DNA from: Thermoplasmata archaeon
GTDB lineage: Archaea > Thermoplasmatota > Thermoplasmata > Thermoplasmatales > Thermoplasmataceae
Assembly: GCA_021799315.1 (NCBI GenBank)
Contig: JAJZAR010000024.1
Span: forward strand, 1 to 15,508
Length of the DNA stretch: 15,508 bases
Direction of reading: 5' to 3'
The translations under genes were made by a program, and so were the position numbers. Positions within the stretch are counted from its first letter, which is position 1. Each line of letters opens with the position of its first letter. Under the pieces are notes generated by a model that made no database searches, was not told where the DNA came from, and saw nothing but the letters and a program-made list of their open reading frames with translations. This document shows, piece after piece, positions 6,594-13,342 of the stretch.

Positions 6594-8125
6594 TCCAGAG
6601 GATCAAGAATGTCCATGGAAAACAGTACCTGTACGAGATCACACCTTACTATGACAGGGAAAAGAAGAAGATTAGGCAGAGGTCAAGGTACATTGCTCCC
6701 ATCATGGACGGGAAGCCTGTTGAGAGATATGCTGTCACATACACGTACGGTGATCTTCTTCCAGTGATCAGGGCAGCCAGGGATCTGAAACTCCATGATA
6801 TTCTCAGGAAGATAGCAGGGGAATATGCAGACATCCTGATGATAATGGCCATTAACCGTGTAATAAGACCGGAGGCAATGGATCTTATCCAGGAATGGTA
6901 TGATGATTCATACATAAGCACAATCTACGTTGCCGATATGTCATCGGCAGCACTGTCCAGGGCAATGACTGCACTTGGAAAGATGAACCTGAACCACGCA
7001 TTCCTGAATGAGATCATAAAGGTCATGGGGATATCAGGCGCACTGTACTATGATCTGACATCATACTCATCCCAGTCCAGGAATATTGATTTCCTTGAAT
7101 ACGGATATTCCCGATCCGATCCTGATTATCCACAGGTGAATGTGTCACTTGTGGAATCATCGGAATCAGGCATCCCAATATTCTATGACATCTATCCCGG
7201 ATCTGTTAATGACATAACCACAGTTAAGAACACAATTGATGTTCTCAGATCTGCAGGCCTCGCAGATGTCACATTCATCATGGACAGGGGAATGTTCTCA
7301 TCATCCAGCATTGTATACCTGATTGAATCGGGAATGGATTTCATCATGCCGGCATCCTATACCCTGAAGGAAATCAGGAGACTTGCCCTGTCGTCCAGGA
7401 AGACAATGGAGAAGGCTGGTAACATGATCTCCATGTCCGGGGAGATCATGTTTGCAGTGAAGAGGACTGCCAGAATAGGCAATACTGATGTCAGTGCATG
7501 GGTCTATTACGATCCTGAAAGGGACAGCAGGGAAAGGACTGTGTTCTATTCATCCCTGAAGGAAAGGATGGACAGGCTTTCCTCACGTACAGTAAGGAAA
7601 TGGGAGAAGCCCGGGGATGTCTGTGATGACATCATGGGTCCATACAGGAATTTCATATCCTTCCGGTATGACGGTTCATACCATATCAGGATAAGGGACA
7701 ATGCCGTATCGCAGAGGGTGAACAGATGCGGCATCACAGTAATTGCATTCACCGGCGATCATGATGCCGAATATGTGCTTTCGGAATACAGGAAAAGGGA
7801 TGCTGTCGAAAAGCTGTTCATGCCATCCAGGACATTCACTGGAGGGGAACCGTTGAGGGTTCACGGCATGGATGCATTGAGAGGGGAGATGTTCGTGAAT
7901 CTCATTGCAATTGCCATCAGGTCCAGGATTCTGGAATACATGAGATCATCAGGCCTGCTGAAGAAATACTCTGTTGAGAAGATGCTGCTGGAACTGCACA
8001 AGCTCAGGAAGGTAATATTGAATGGCGGAAAGGAGATCACAACAGAGATAACCAGGAAGCAGAAAGAAATTCTGGGATCACTTGGCATCAAGCCGGAACA
8101 TGTGCCTACATTTCTGAAGAGTTGA
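6584..8125 (+). CDS. IS1634/IS4-family DDE transposase
   Basis: A complete 513-residue transposase of the IS4 superfamily (DDE_Tnp_1 fold). The catalytic triad can be placed: D157 in ALYYDLTSYSS, D234 in TFIMDRGMFSS, and E409 in the Y-R-K-R-DAVEKLF block (YREK-like motif of the family). The basic N-terminus (about 1-50) starts with an SH3-like strand pattern seen in IS1634 members, and a short helical tail follows the catalytic domain. It cuts and joins the element ends using two metal ions. The start at 6584 is set by a well-placed TATA box. The stop TGA overlaps the right terminal repeat, so the last codons are constrained by end recognition. No frameshift or internal stop is present. Confidence 0.9.
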   Translation: MKSFQRIKNVHGKQYLYEITPYYDREKKKIRQRSRYIAPIMDGKPVERYAVTYTYGDLLPVIRAARDLKLHDILRKIAGEYADILMIMAINRVIRPEAMDLIQEWYDDSYISTIYVADMSSAALSRAMTALGKMNLNHAFLNEIIKVMGISGALYYDLTSYSSQSRNIDFLEYGYSRSDPDYPQVNVSLVESSESGIPIFYDIYPGSVNDITTVKNTIDVLRSAGLADVTFIMDRGMFSSSSIVYLIESGMDFIMPASYTLKEIRRLALSSRKTMEKAGNMISMSGEIMFAVKRTARIGNTDVSAWVYYDPERDSRERTVFYSSLKERMDRLSSRTVRKWEKPGDVCDDIMGPYRNFISFRYDGSYHIRIRDNAVSQRVNRCGITVIAFTGDHDAEYVLSEYRKRDAVEKLFMPSRTFTGGEPLRVHGMDALRGEMFVNLIAIAIRSRILEYMRSSGLLKKYSVEKMLLELHKLRKVILNGGKEITTEITRKQKEILGSLGIKPEHVPTFLKS

Positions 8126-8127
8126 GG
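8100..8127 (-). repeat. Right terminal inverted repeat of the IS
   Basis: ATGTGCCT, seven bases, then TGAAGAGTTGAGG: the inverse of the left end. It contains the transposase stop codon at 8123-8125. Confidence 0.8.
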
Positions 8128-8133
8128 TTCTAT
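8128..8133. repeat. Right target-site duplication of the insertion sequence
   Basis: An exact copy of the TTCTAT at 6464-6469, immediately outside the right terminal repeat. Confidence 0.75.
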
Positions 8134-8233
8134 AAATGCAGGGACGAAATCAGGGAAATGTTTCAGAAGAAGTATCCTTAAGATTACATATAATTCTGGA
8201 CATTATATCACATTTTAAAGAAAATGACTAAAC

Positions 8234-8245
8234 AAAAATGATTTT
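8234..8245 (-). terminator. T-rich termination region of the six-gene operon
   Basis: On the minus strand the bases after the last stop codon (8246-8248) are A-rich, then a T5 run (complement of 8234-8238) appears within a dozen bases. Archaeal T-run termination is plausible, though the match is modest. Confidence 0.3.
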
Positions 8246-9109
8246 TTATCTAATATTTTCCCTACTTTCTGGCCTTTTTCGAATTCTTTCTGCTAAATGA
8301 TCTACCATCTTTGAGAAATCTTCACTTAAATAGGCCGGTCCTTCGCGATCTGGATCAGGAATTTGTTCAAAAATACTCTTTGACTGAAAGTCAATTCCAA
8401 TAATCTGAGAAAAGACCTTTGTTTGGCTCTTATACGTGAGACCGTTCATTGCCCTTGATATTTCATCAGACGTGATGTGATGACCGCCACTATCCGCATT
8501 CATGGCTCTTATAATTGCACCAGCAAGTAATCTTATTGGGAAGAACCCCTTTCTTGGAAACGATTTTTCAATCCCATTGATCCATAATACAATGTCATCT
8601 TTTACCATCGCTAGCATAGTATAAATTAATAAAGAATTAAAATAATCTGAGAACTCAGCCCCATCCAAACCAAAATTTGTTAATACATATTGAGAGATTA
8701 AAATCTTTTCTTTAGGCACTATTTTGTAGTCTTTATGTGAATTATCAAATTCTAGACTAAGCAAGCCACTTGCCGATAAAAAATTACCAATTTTTTCAAG
8801 TTTAAGTGGCTCAGAATTCTCAATATCTTGTGAATAAATATTTTCATCTGATCCATTTAAAAGGAATAGCATAGCAATCTCTTGCACTAAGTTTTTAACA
8901 CTAACATATCTATTATAAATGGATAAGATAGAGACAAAGTAAGTTAGATTCTTAGAATAATAATCTGGTAATCTCGTGGAATCAGCAGAAGCAAGATAGT
9001 TTTCTAGATCCTTTAGAAATGTATCAAGAGCATTAATTGCAATCGAACACTGTTTACATACACTTCCAACTTCATCTAGTTCGACTGAATTACAAATTTT
9101 GCATCTCAT
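8246..9109 (-). CDS. Zn-ribbon/winged-helix protein, last gene of the six-gene operon
   Basis: A 287-residue protein of unknown function. The N-terminus holds a short zinc ribbon with C3-x2-C6 and C18-x2-C21. The middle (about 25-180) is largely helical. The region about 190-245, with the pattern IRLLAGAIIRAMNADSGGHH, then ITSDEISRAMN, suggests a winged-helix fold. A basic helix with the R-I-R pattern closes the protein. The order of parts matches the first gene of the same operon (12343-13203): ribbon, helical core, winged helix, YL-S-x-D and final R-I-R helix, so the two are probably distant paralogues. Its ATG overlaps the stop of the Rad50-like gene by four bases (ATGA), implying translational coupling and a shared complex. 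DNA or subunit bridging is inference. The gene is AT-rich like its operon. Confidence 0.7.
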   Translation of the reverse strand: MRCKICNSVELDEVGSVCKQCSIAINALDTFLKDLENYLASADSTRLPDYYSKNLTYFVSILSIYNRYVSVKNLVQEIAMLFLLNGSDENIYSQDIENSEPLKLEKIGNFLSASGLLSLEFDNSHKDYKIVPKEKILISQYVLTNFGLDGAEFSDYFNSLLIYTMLAMVKDDIVLWINGIEKSFPRKGFFPIRLLAGAIIRAMNADSGGHHITSDEISRAMNGLTYKSQTKVFSQIIGIDFQSKSIFEQIPDPDREGPAYLSEDFSKMVDHLAERIRKRPESRENIR

Positions 9110-11013
9110 GGCAATATTACCTTCGGTTGATTAACCCCTTCCTTTACTACAGTTATTACGATCGCACGATTATGATTTTTTCCGAATTCGTCAACAAATG
9201 TAAGTATTTTTTTACGTCTTTCATCATCGAAATATTCATAAATCCCATCACAAAGTATCAGGGGGATATCTGGTGTGTAACTGTTTGCAAGTGCTAACTG
9301 AAGAGTAAGCGCAATAGTGGCCTGTTCCGATCTACTAAGATTCTGAGTCTCCAATATGCGATAGCCGTCATTGGTTTTCTTTCTGGCGAGAATGTTAAAG
9401 TTATTGTCTACATAGATATCCAAATCAAAGGACATTTCTTTAAGAATGCCTTTGATGCTTCTGTTAAACTCGTCCCTAAGTTTTGTCTTTTCCTTTTCTC
9501 TGAGTTCTTCAAAGTGCGCTTTAATATCTGAGAGAGAAAGCATTACTCCTTTGTCGAACAAGTCAAGTGTTTTTGTATCTATTGGGTAATTTGTCCCAAA
9601 TATGTTGATTTGTGAGTATTTCTGACCAAGTTCAAGGTCTTTTATTTCAGATTCAAGGGTCTTTATTTGTGATTGCATAGTTTTTAGTTTTTCTTTTTCT
9701 TCACGGTTATCCCCAGTTATGGCCAATTGCATATCGTTTCTTAATCTAATCAACTCATCCCTCCGAGCTTCCTCGGTTTCAAGTAAGGATTTCTGCGTCT
9801 CTGCATCTTGCTCAAATTGCTTCAGATCATCCTTAAATTTAATTAAACTGGTATTTATTGCCAAAATTTGTCGAGTAATGTTACTCTTTCTTTTCGAGAT
9901 CTCGTTAAGATCACCCGCTTGTCTTGATAGTGCAGATATTTTGGAATCAAGTACTCTTATTACTTGGTCCTTTTCCGCGGCTATTTTTTCGATCTCGCTG
10001 GGATTTATTTTGTTAGAGCCGCACAAAGGGCAGATAACGTCTCCGGAATGTTCCTTTTCAAGCATAGAATATGTGCGCCTAAGTATGTCGAACAAAACCT
10101 GCTCCTTTGATCTCCTTTCTTTTAAAGCATTTATTTCGTCCTCTATCTTAGGAACCGATTCAACATCAGCTTTGCCGTATTCTTCCAACATTTTTTCAAG
10201 GTTTTTACGAGTTTCCTCCTGTTGATTGATTTGTTCATTTAGCTGGACAATTGTTGATTTATTATTTTGTGCTTGCTTCTCAAGCGCTTCAATTCTTTTA
10301 TTCGATAATCCTATCAATTTCTCCTTCTCTGCGATTTGGCTGTTTATCCGCAGTATGCGCTGTTCCTTGTTTGGATCTTTCTTTGCCTCCTCACTAATTT
10401 TTTCCTGAATAGCTTTCAGCTTTTGTCGAGTTTCATCTAGTAATTTCTTCTTTTCTCGGACTTGTTTTTGGGCTTGTGAAGACTCTCTCATCATCCTGTT
10501 TAAGTCTTGAATTTTTAGAAAAAGTTTCTCTTTTGTATCTCCAATGTTGTCTATTATATCATCGTATCTGAGAATCATATCATTAAATCCTTTAAGGTAA
10601 TCGCTGATTTTTTCAGAGGTCGTGTGGGTTAAAATGCGCATAATCCAACTAACATCACTTAAAACGTTGGTTATAACAAAACCTGGATTTGAACCTTTAA
10701 ATTTCCCATTTCGAGAAATCAGAGCAGTTTCGTTAACCAAACTTCCACTTAATTTAATGTGCGCTTGATCATTATTTACCCTTATCAGACCGAGATTAGA
10801 TTTACTTCCATCTTGCAGTATTCCCAACAGTTTTTCTTCTTCTATTATTCTTGGATCTCTATTTGTTGGATCATACGCCAACGCAGCTGCAATGGCCCTT
10901 ATAATTGATGATTTACCTACAGAATTATCTCCATATATCAACGCAAGCCCAGTATCTGGAAGATCATAAGTTGCTTTTATTATACCTTGAACATTTTCAA
11001 TATCAATTTTCAA
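9106..11013 (-). CDS. Rad50/SMC-like zinc-hook ATPase with degenerate Walker B
   Basis: A 635-residue ATPase of the SMC/Rad50 type, shorter than true Rad50 (usually above 850). Domains in order: Walker A GDNSVGKSS (28-36); a first coiled-coil arm (about 150-320) rich in Glu, Lys and Gln; a zinc-hook apex CPLC (328-331); a return coiled-coil arm (about 340-520); the ABC signature as LSRSEQATIAL (559-569); and Walker B as PLILCDGIYEYFDDERR (584-600). In Rad50 the Walker B reads LDEPT-x-x-LD; here the catalytic glutamate is Gly590 and the proline Ile591, so ATP may be bound but hydrolysed slowly or by another residue. Start: a TTG with GGGGGA seven bases upstream; no nearby ATG suits. It is the core of the operon and overlaps the next gene by four bases. 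No Mre11-like nuclease lies beside it. Confidence 0.85.
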   Translation of the reverse strand: MKIDIENVQGIIKATYDLPDTGLALIYGDNSVGKSSIIRAIAAALAYDPTNRDPRIIEEEKLLGILQDGSKSNLGLIRVNNDQAHIKLSGSLVNETALISRNGKFKGSNPGFVITNVLSDVSWIMRILTHTTSEKISDYLKGFNDMILRYDDIIDNIGDTKEKLFLKIQDLNRMMRESSQAQKQVREKKKLLDETRQKLKAIQEKISEEAKKDPNKEQRILRINSQIAEKEKLIGLSNKRIEALEKQAQNNKSTIVQLNEQINQQEETRKNLEKMLEEYGKADVESVPKIEDEINALKERRSKEQVLFDILRRTYSMLEKEHSGDVICPLCGSNKINPSEIEKIAAEKDQVIRVLDSKISALSRQAGDLNEISKRKSNITRQILAINTSLIKFKDDLKQFEQDAETQKSLLETEEARRDELIRLRNDMQLAITGDNREEKEKLKTMQSQIKTLESEIKDLELGQKYSQINIFGTNYPIDTKTLDLFDKGVMLSLSDIKAHFEELREKEKTKLRDEFNRSIKGILKEMSFDLDIYVDNNFNILARKKTNDGYRILETQNLSRSEQATIALTLQLALANSYTPDIPLILCDGIYEYFDDERRKKILTFVDEFGKNHNRAIVITVVKEGVNQPKVILP

Positions 11014-11019
11014 CGTTAT

Positions 11020-11025
11020 TCCCCC
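11020..11025 (-). promoter_or_regulatory. Shine-Dalgarno deciding the TTG start of the Rad50-like gene
   Basis: On the minus strand GGGGGA ends six bases before the TTG at 11013, in an 11-base gap after the stop of the small gene. It supports TTG as the true start of the ATPase. Confidence 0.4.
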
Positions 11026-11174
11026 TAATATACCTCTTCTATTACTTTCGCAACTTCCGCAAAAATTATCCTTCGAATTTCTTCCTGATTAAGCCTGTTT
11101 TTACGAATTTTTTCATCAAGTGACGTTATGCAATTGTGGGTTATTTTCCTTCTAATAACTTGATAATCTGTCAA
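11025..11174 (-). CDS. Small 49-aa helical protein (TTG start) coupled between operon genes
   Basis: A short frame easily missed by length cut-offs. It starts with TTG overlapping the stop of the 149-aa gene (TTGA, four shared bases) and ends with TAG 11 bases before the Rad50-like start, filling what would otherwise be the only large gap in the operon. The product is charged and predicted helical: an N-terminal DYQVIRRKI, one cysteine (C15), then the amphipathic stretch NQEEIRRIIFAEVAKVIEEVY to the end. No family is recognised. Size and position suggest a small subunit or regulator of the ATPase complex. Tight coupling on both sides is the main argument that it is real. Confidence 0.6.
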   Translation of the reverse strand: MTDYQVIRRKITHNCITSLDEKIRKNRLNQEEIRRIIFAEVAKVIEEVY

Positions 11175-11620
11175 AGCAGCTCCTCCCTTATATAAATTCT
11201 ATAATAATTGAACCAAGGAAGCTGTGTTTTTTGCGAGTGTTGTTTTTCCTCGTCTAAGACCTCTCTAAGCTTATTCAGAGTGCTTCTTTCTATTCCTGTA
11301 ACTTCATAGATCTCTAGACCGCCACGGGTCTTACCTGCACCAGATCTTTTGCTTCCTGCTTCACGTTCTACATCGATACTAATTGGTACGTGTCTAAGCA
11401 GAGCATAATCCTTAGGAAATATTGTAATTGTGTTGTCTTCTTCAGTTAGTTTTTTCTTCAGTTTTTCAATCAGTGGAGTCTCTCCATTTCTACCTTTGTG
11501 CAAGAAACGTCTACAGTCGTTTGCACAACTGTCTTTATATTCCTTAAAATAGATTTCGATTTCGAGCTGCCCAGAATATGGGAACCTAATATTGTTGACA
11601 TCTTCAGCGTTAGCATTCAT
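11171..11620 (-). CDS. 149-aa hypothetical protein of the six-gene operon
   Basis: Not recognised. A strand-like QLEIEIYF (18-25) is followed by a C-x3-C helix (C32, C36) ending in RRFLHKG. Then come a charged helix IEKLKKKLTEED, strands TITIFPKD and RHVPISIDVERE, and a basic glycine-rich loop SKRSGAGKTRGG (90-101) that could contact nucleic acid. A helix STLNKLREVLDEE and a final strand NYYRIYIREEL close it. The loop contains GAGKT but not the full spacing of a Walker A motif. It begins at an ATG sharing one base with the stop of the AAA ATPase gene (TAATG) and overlaps the 49-aa gene by four bases, so it is translated with both. A small alpha/beta DNA-binding or enzyme domain is possible but unsupported. 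Confidence 0.65.
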   Translation of the reverse strand: MNANAEDVNNIRFPYSGQLEIEIYFKEYKDSCANDCRRFLHKGRNGETPLIEKLKKKLTEEDNTITIFPKDYALLRHVPISIDVEREAGSKRSGAGKTRGGLEIYEVTGIERSTLNKLREVLDEEKQHSQKTQLPWFNYYRIYIREELL

Positions 11621-12330
11621 TAATTCTCACTCACCATCTCTACAATTTTCAATAAAATCTCATGTTCAATGTCTCTTAAAGATTTAATTTTTCCTTCATT
11701 TATCATTGCTTCTATGGAATTTAAAACCTGTTCGGTTTCAATGTCAAATGCACCATTCTCCAGAGAATAATGAGCAAATTGCCTTAATTGATCTTTTGTC
11801 AAGGCAGGAATTGCTATTGGATAGAGCCTTGATATTAGCGCTGGATCTACCATGTCGGGCTTATTTGTAGTTGCGATAACGAGGGTGTTTAAATGGTCGA
11901 TATCGTCCAACAAGTGAAAAACGACTGAATTTATTGAAAAATGCCACTCTTTTGAAATTTCGACATCTCGGCTCATTAAAGTGCTTTCAATGTCATCAAA
12001 AATTATTATTTTTTTTTCAATGTGATTGCTTTCAGCGCTGCCCGTAAAAGCTTTTTTTAGTTTTTCTTCAGCCTCTCCCCACTTTGGAGATGCAATGTCA
12101 GAGCCGTCAAGCAAGAAAATTTTAACTGGTGCACCCATGCTTATGGATGCTGCTGCCTGTTTCGCTATTTCAGTCTTTCCACAACCAGGAGGCCCAGAAA
12201 GCAGAAATCCTGAGAATTTTATTGGAACTTCTTTCTTAAAAACGTAGTCTGCTATCCGAATAATCTTCTTTGCTATATTTTCTTGATAATCAAGAAGCTT
12301 CGTGATCTTTATTCTTGTGCTTATTTCCAA
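11620..12330 (-). CDS. Classic AAA-type ATPase of the six-gene operon
   Basis: A 236-residue protein that is essentially one AAA module of the Cdc48/FtsH-like classic clade. It shows Walker A SGPPGCGKT (45-53), the pore-region strand IFLLDGSDI (71-79) with KWGEAEEKL, Walker B IIIFDDIES (108-116), sensor 1 ATTNKPD (153-159) and the SRL arginine-finger region (R168). The helical lid ends the protein with KSLRDIEHEIL. It has no N-terminal substrate domain and no protease or helicase domain. Hexameric remodelling of a protein or protein-DNA partner, perhaps the SMC-like ATPase next to it, is the likely role. It starts 12 bases after the Zn-ribbon gene and shares one base with the next gene. Composition is AT-rich like the operon. 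Confidence 0.85.
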   Translation of the reverse strand: MEISTRIKITKLLDYQENIAKKIIRIADYVFKKEVPIKFSGFLLSGPPGCGKTEIAKQAAASISMGAPVKIFLLDGSDIASPKWGEAEEKLKKAFTGSAESNHIEKKIIIFDDIESTLMSRDVEISKEWHFSINSVVFHLLDDIDHLNTLVIATTNKPDMVDPALISRLYPIAIPALTKDQLRQFAHYSLENGAFDIETEQVLNSIEAMINEGKIKSLRDIEHEILLKIVEMVSEN

Positions 12331-12342
12331 TTTAAATCAACC

Positions 12343-13203
12343 CTATAATTGCCTAGATCTAATATTTTCTCTTATGCGCTTGAGGTATTGAACTATATCT
12401 GGTGATATTAGGTAGACTTTATCGTTGTTACCGTTATCCTCTACATCAACGGTTGCTTTTTGTGTGTAGTCTGTGCTAAGTGAGTTAAGATTTGTGATGA
12501 TAGTTCCGTAAATGTTTCCCACACCTCTTCGTTTCTTCAAAAATTTGTTCGTTTTGGCCAACGAGATTTTACCATCATCATTTCCAATTAGTATTGTCAA
12601 CAAAATTACCCAAGGTTTTTTGGGCACTAAATTCAGTTTCTTAATCTCATCTTTTGAGACGCACTGGGAATATTCTTTCAAAAGTGGCAAAATAGAGTAA
12701 AAAGTTATAGCGTGTCCATATCTCTGCTCAGCCCGTTCTGTTACTGTGGTACGCTCATATGAATTTTTTAAATTAATTAGAACTTCTCCAGGATATATTT
12801 TTGGTGAGGTTTCTTTACTTATAGAAGTAGGGTCCCAGTTCACAATGCGACTTTCTGAGAGTTCGCTCAATATTTTTAACTGGTTAAGTCTTGTTGGAAC
12901 TTTTTTCATAAAAAATTCTAGCTTCGTTTCAGTATTCCTCCTATCAACGAATTGTTCCAAAAAAAACTTCATAGCATTTTTATATGTTCTTAATAACGAG
13001 TCTTCTTGCACAGTAAATGCGAACTCCCTTAACGTCTTGAATACCGGCTCCCTATCGATTGAGGGATTATTTGCTAATGCTTCCTTAGCATCTTGGAAAA
13101 GGGAGTCGACATATTCTCCCAAACTTATACAGTCATCGCATCTGTTAGTGCCAGAATTTGTCTTAGCACCACAAAGAAGACAATTATCATTTATTGCAAA
13201 CAC
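12343..13203 (-). CDS. Zn-ribbon/winged-helix protein, first gene of the six-gene operon
   Basis: A 286-residue protein of unknown function starting with GTG. A TATA-like TAATATAATC at 13219-13228 lies at the leaderless distance, and no in-frame ATG occurs before the conserved ribbon. The ribbon has C8-x2-C11 and C22-x2-C25. A helical core follows (about 26-190), then a likely winged helix around KPWVILLTILIGNDDGKISL and the basic KFLKKRRGVG. A YLISPD strand and a C-terminal helix YLKRIRENIRSR finish it. The same order of parts is seen in the last gene of the operon (8246-9109). The basic, Gly-containing stretch in the winged-helix region suggests DNA binding. With one such protein at each end of the operon, the two could form a heterodimer or serve as alternative adaptors of the complex. 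Confidence 0.7.
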   Translation of the reverse strand: MFAINDNCLLCGAKTNSGTNRCDDCISLGEYVDSLFQDAKEALANNPSIDREPVFKTLREFAFTVQEDSLLRTYKNAMKFFLEQFVDRRNTETKLEFFMKKVPTRLNQLKILSELSESRIVNWDPTSISKETSPKIYPGEVLINLKNSYERTTVTERAEQRYGHAITFYSILPLLKEYSQCVSKDEIKKLNLVPKKPWVILLTILIGNDDGKISLAKTNKFLKKRRGVGNIYGTIITNLNSLSTDYTQKATVDVEDNGNNDKVYLISPDIVQYLKRIRENIRSRQL

Positions 13204-13218
13204 ACTAAATCATGACAT

Positions 13219-13228
13219 AATATAATCA
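13219..13228 (-). promoter_or_regulatory. TATA box of the six-gene operon
   Basis: A TATA-like sequence read on the minus strand is centred close to 20-26 bases before the GTG at 13203. It lies in the short, AT-rich divergent region shared with the PAPS-reductase-like gene. Confidence 0.45.
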
Positions 13229-13257
13229 TCGTATAAAATCATTATCTTATTCATAAA

Positions 13258-13266
13258 CTATATAAT
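13258..13266 (+). promoter_or_regulatory. TATA-like box facing the PAPS-reductase-like gene
   Basis: CTATATAAT is centred about 27 bases before a TTG at 13289 that is in frame with the gene. A second AT-rich candidate, ATAATAAATC at 13314-13323, is spaced correctly for the ATG at 13343. The promoter used decides which start is real. Confidence 0.4.
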
Positions 13267-13342
13267 TTGATAATCCCAATCATTTTCCTTGACTCAAGGA
13301 GAAGTTAGATATCATAATAAATCATACTGGACTGTAATCATT

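Larger units (their letters stand above)
6470..8127 (+). mobile_element. Intact IS1634/IS4-like insertion sequence, 1658 bp
   Basis: The element is delimited by imperfect 28-base terminal inverted repeats (6470-6497 and 8100-8127) and flanked by the exact 6-base duplication TTCTAT. It holds one complete DDE transposase gene filling nearly all of it. The transposase stop codon lies inside the right terminal repeat. Intact ends, open gene and unmutated duplication indicate a recent, probably active insertion. It sits between the GC-richer nuclease-like genes and the AT-rich six-gene operon. The family name comes from transposase motifs and duplication length; the ends themselves are seen directly. 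Confidence 0.85.

Noticed and set aside
9719..10225. A long plus-strand frame (168 codons) antisense to the Rad50-like gene
   Set aside because: It is a Ser/Leu/Phe-rich mirror of a Glu/Lys-rich coiled coil, the usual artefact of such genes; it has no promoter.
11323..11353. GAGKT in the 149-aa protein as a Walker A motif
   Set aside because: The glycine required five residues before the G-K pair is absent, and there is no Walker B.
12746..13225. A plus-strand frame of 159 codons antisense to the first Zn-ribbon gene
   Set aside because: The opposite strand has a coherent protein with a zinc ribbon, promoter and operon overlap; this frame has none of these.
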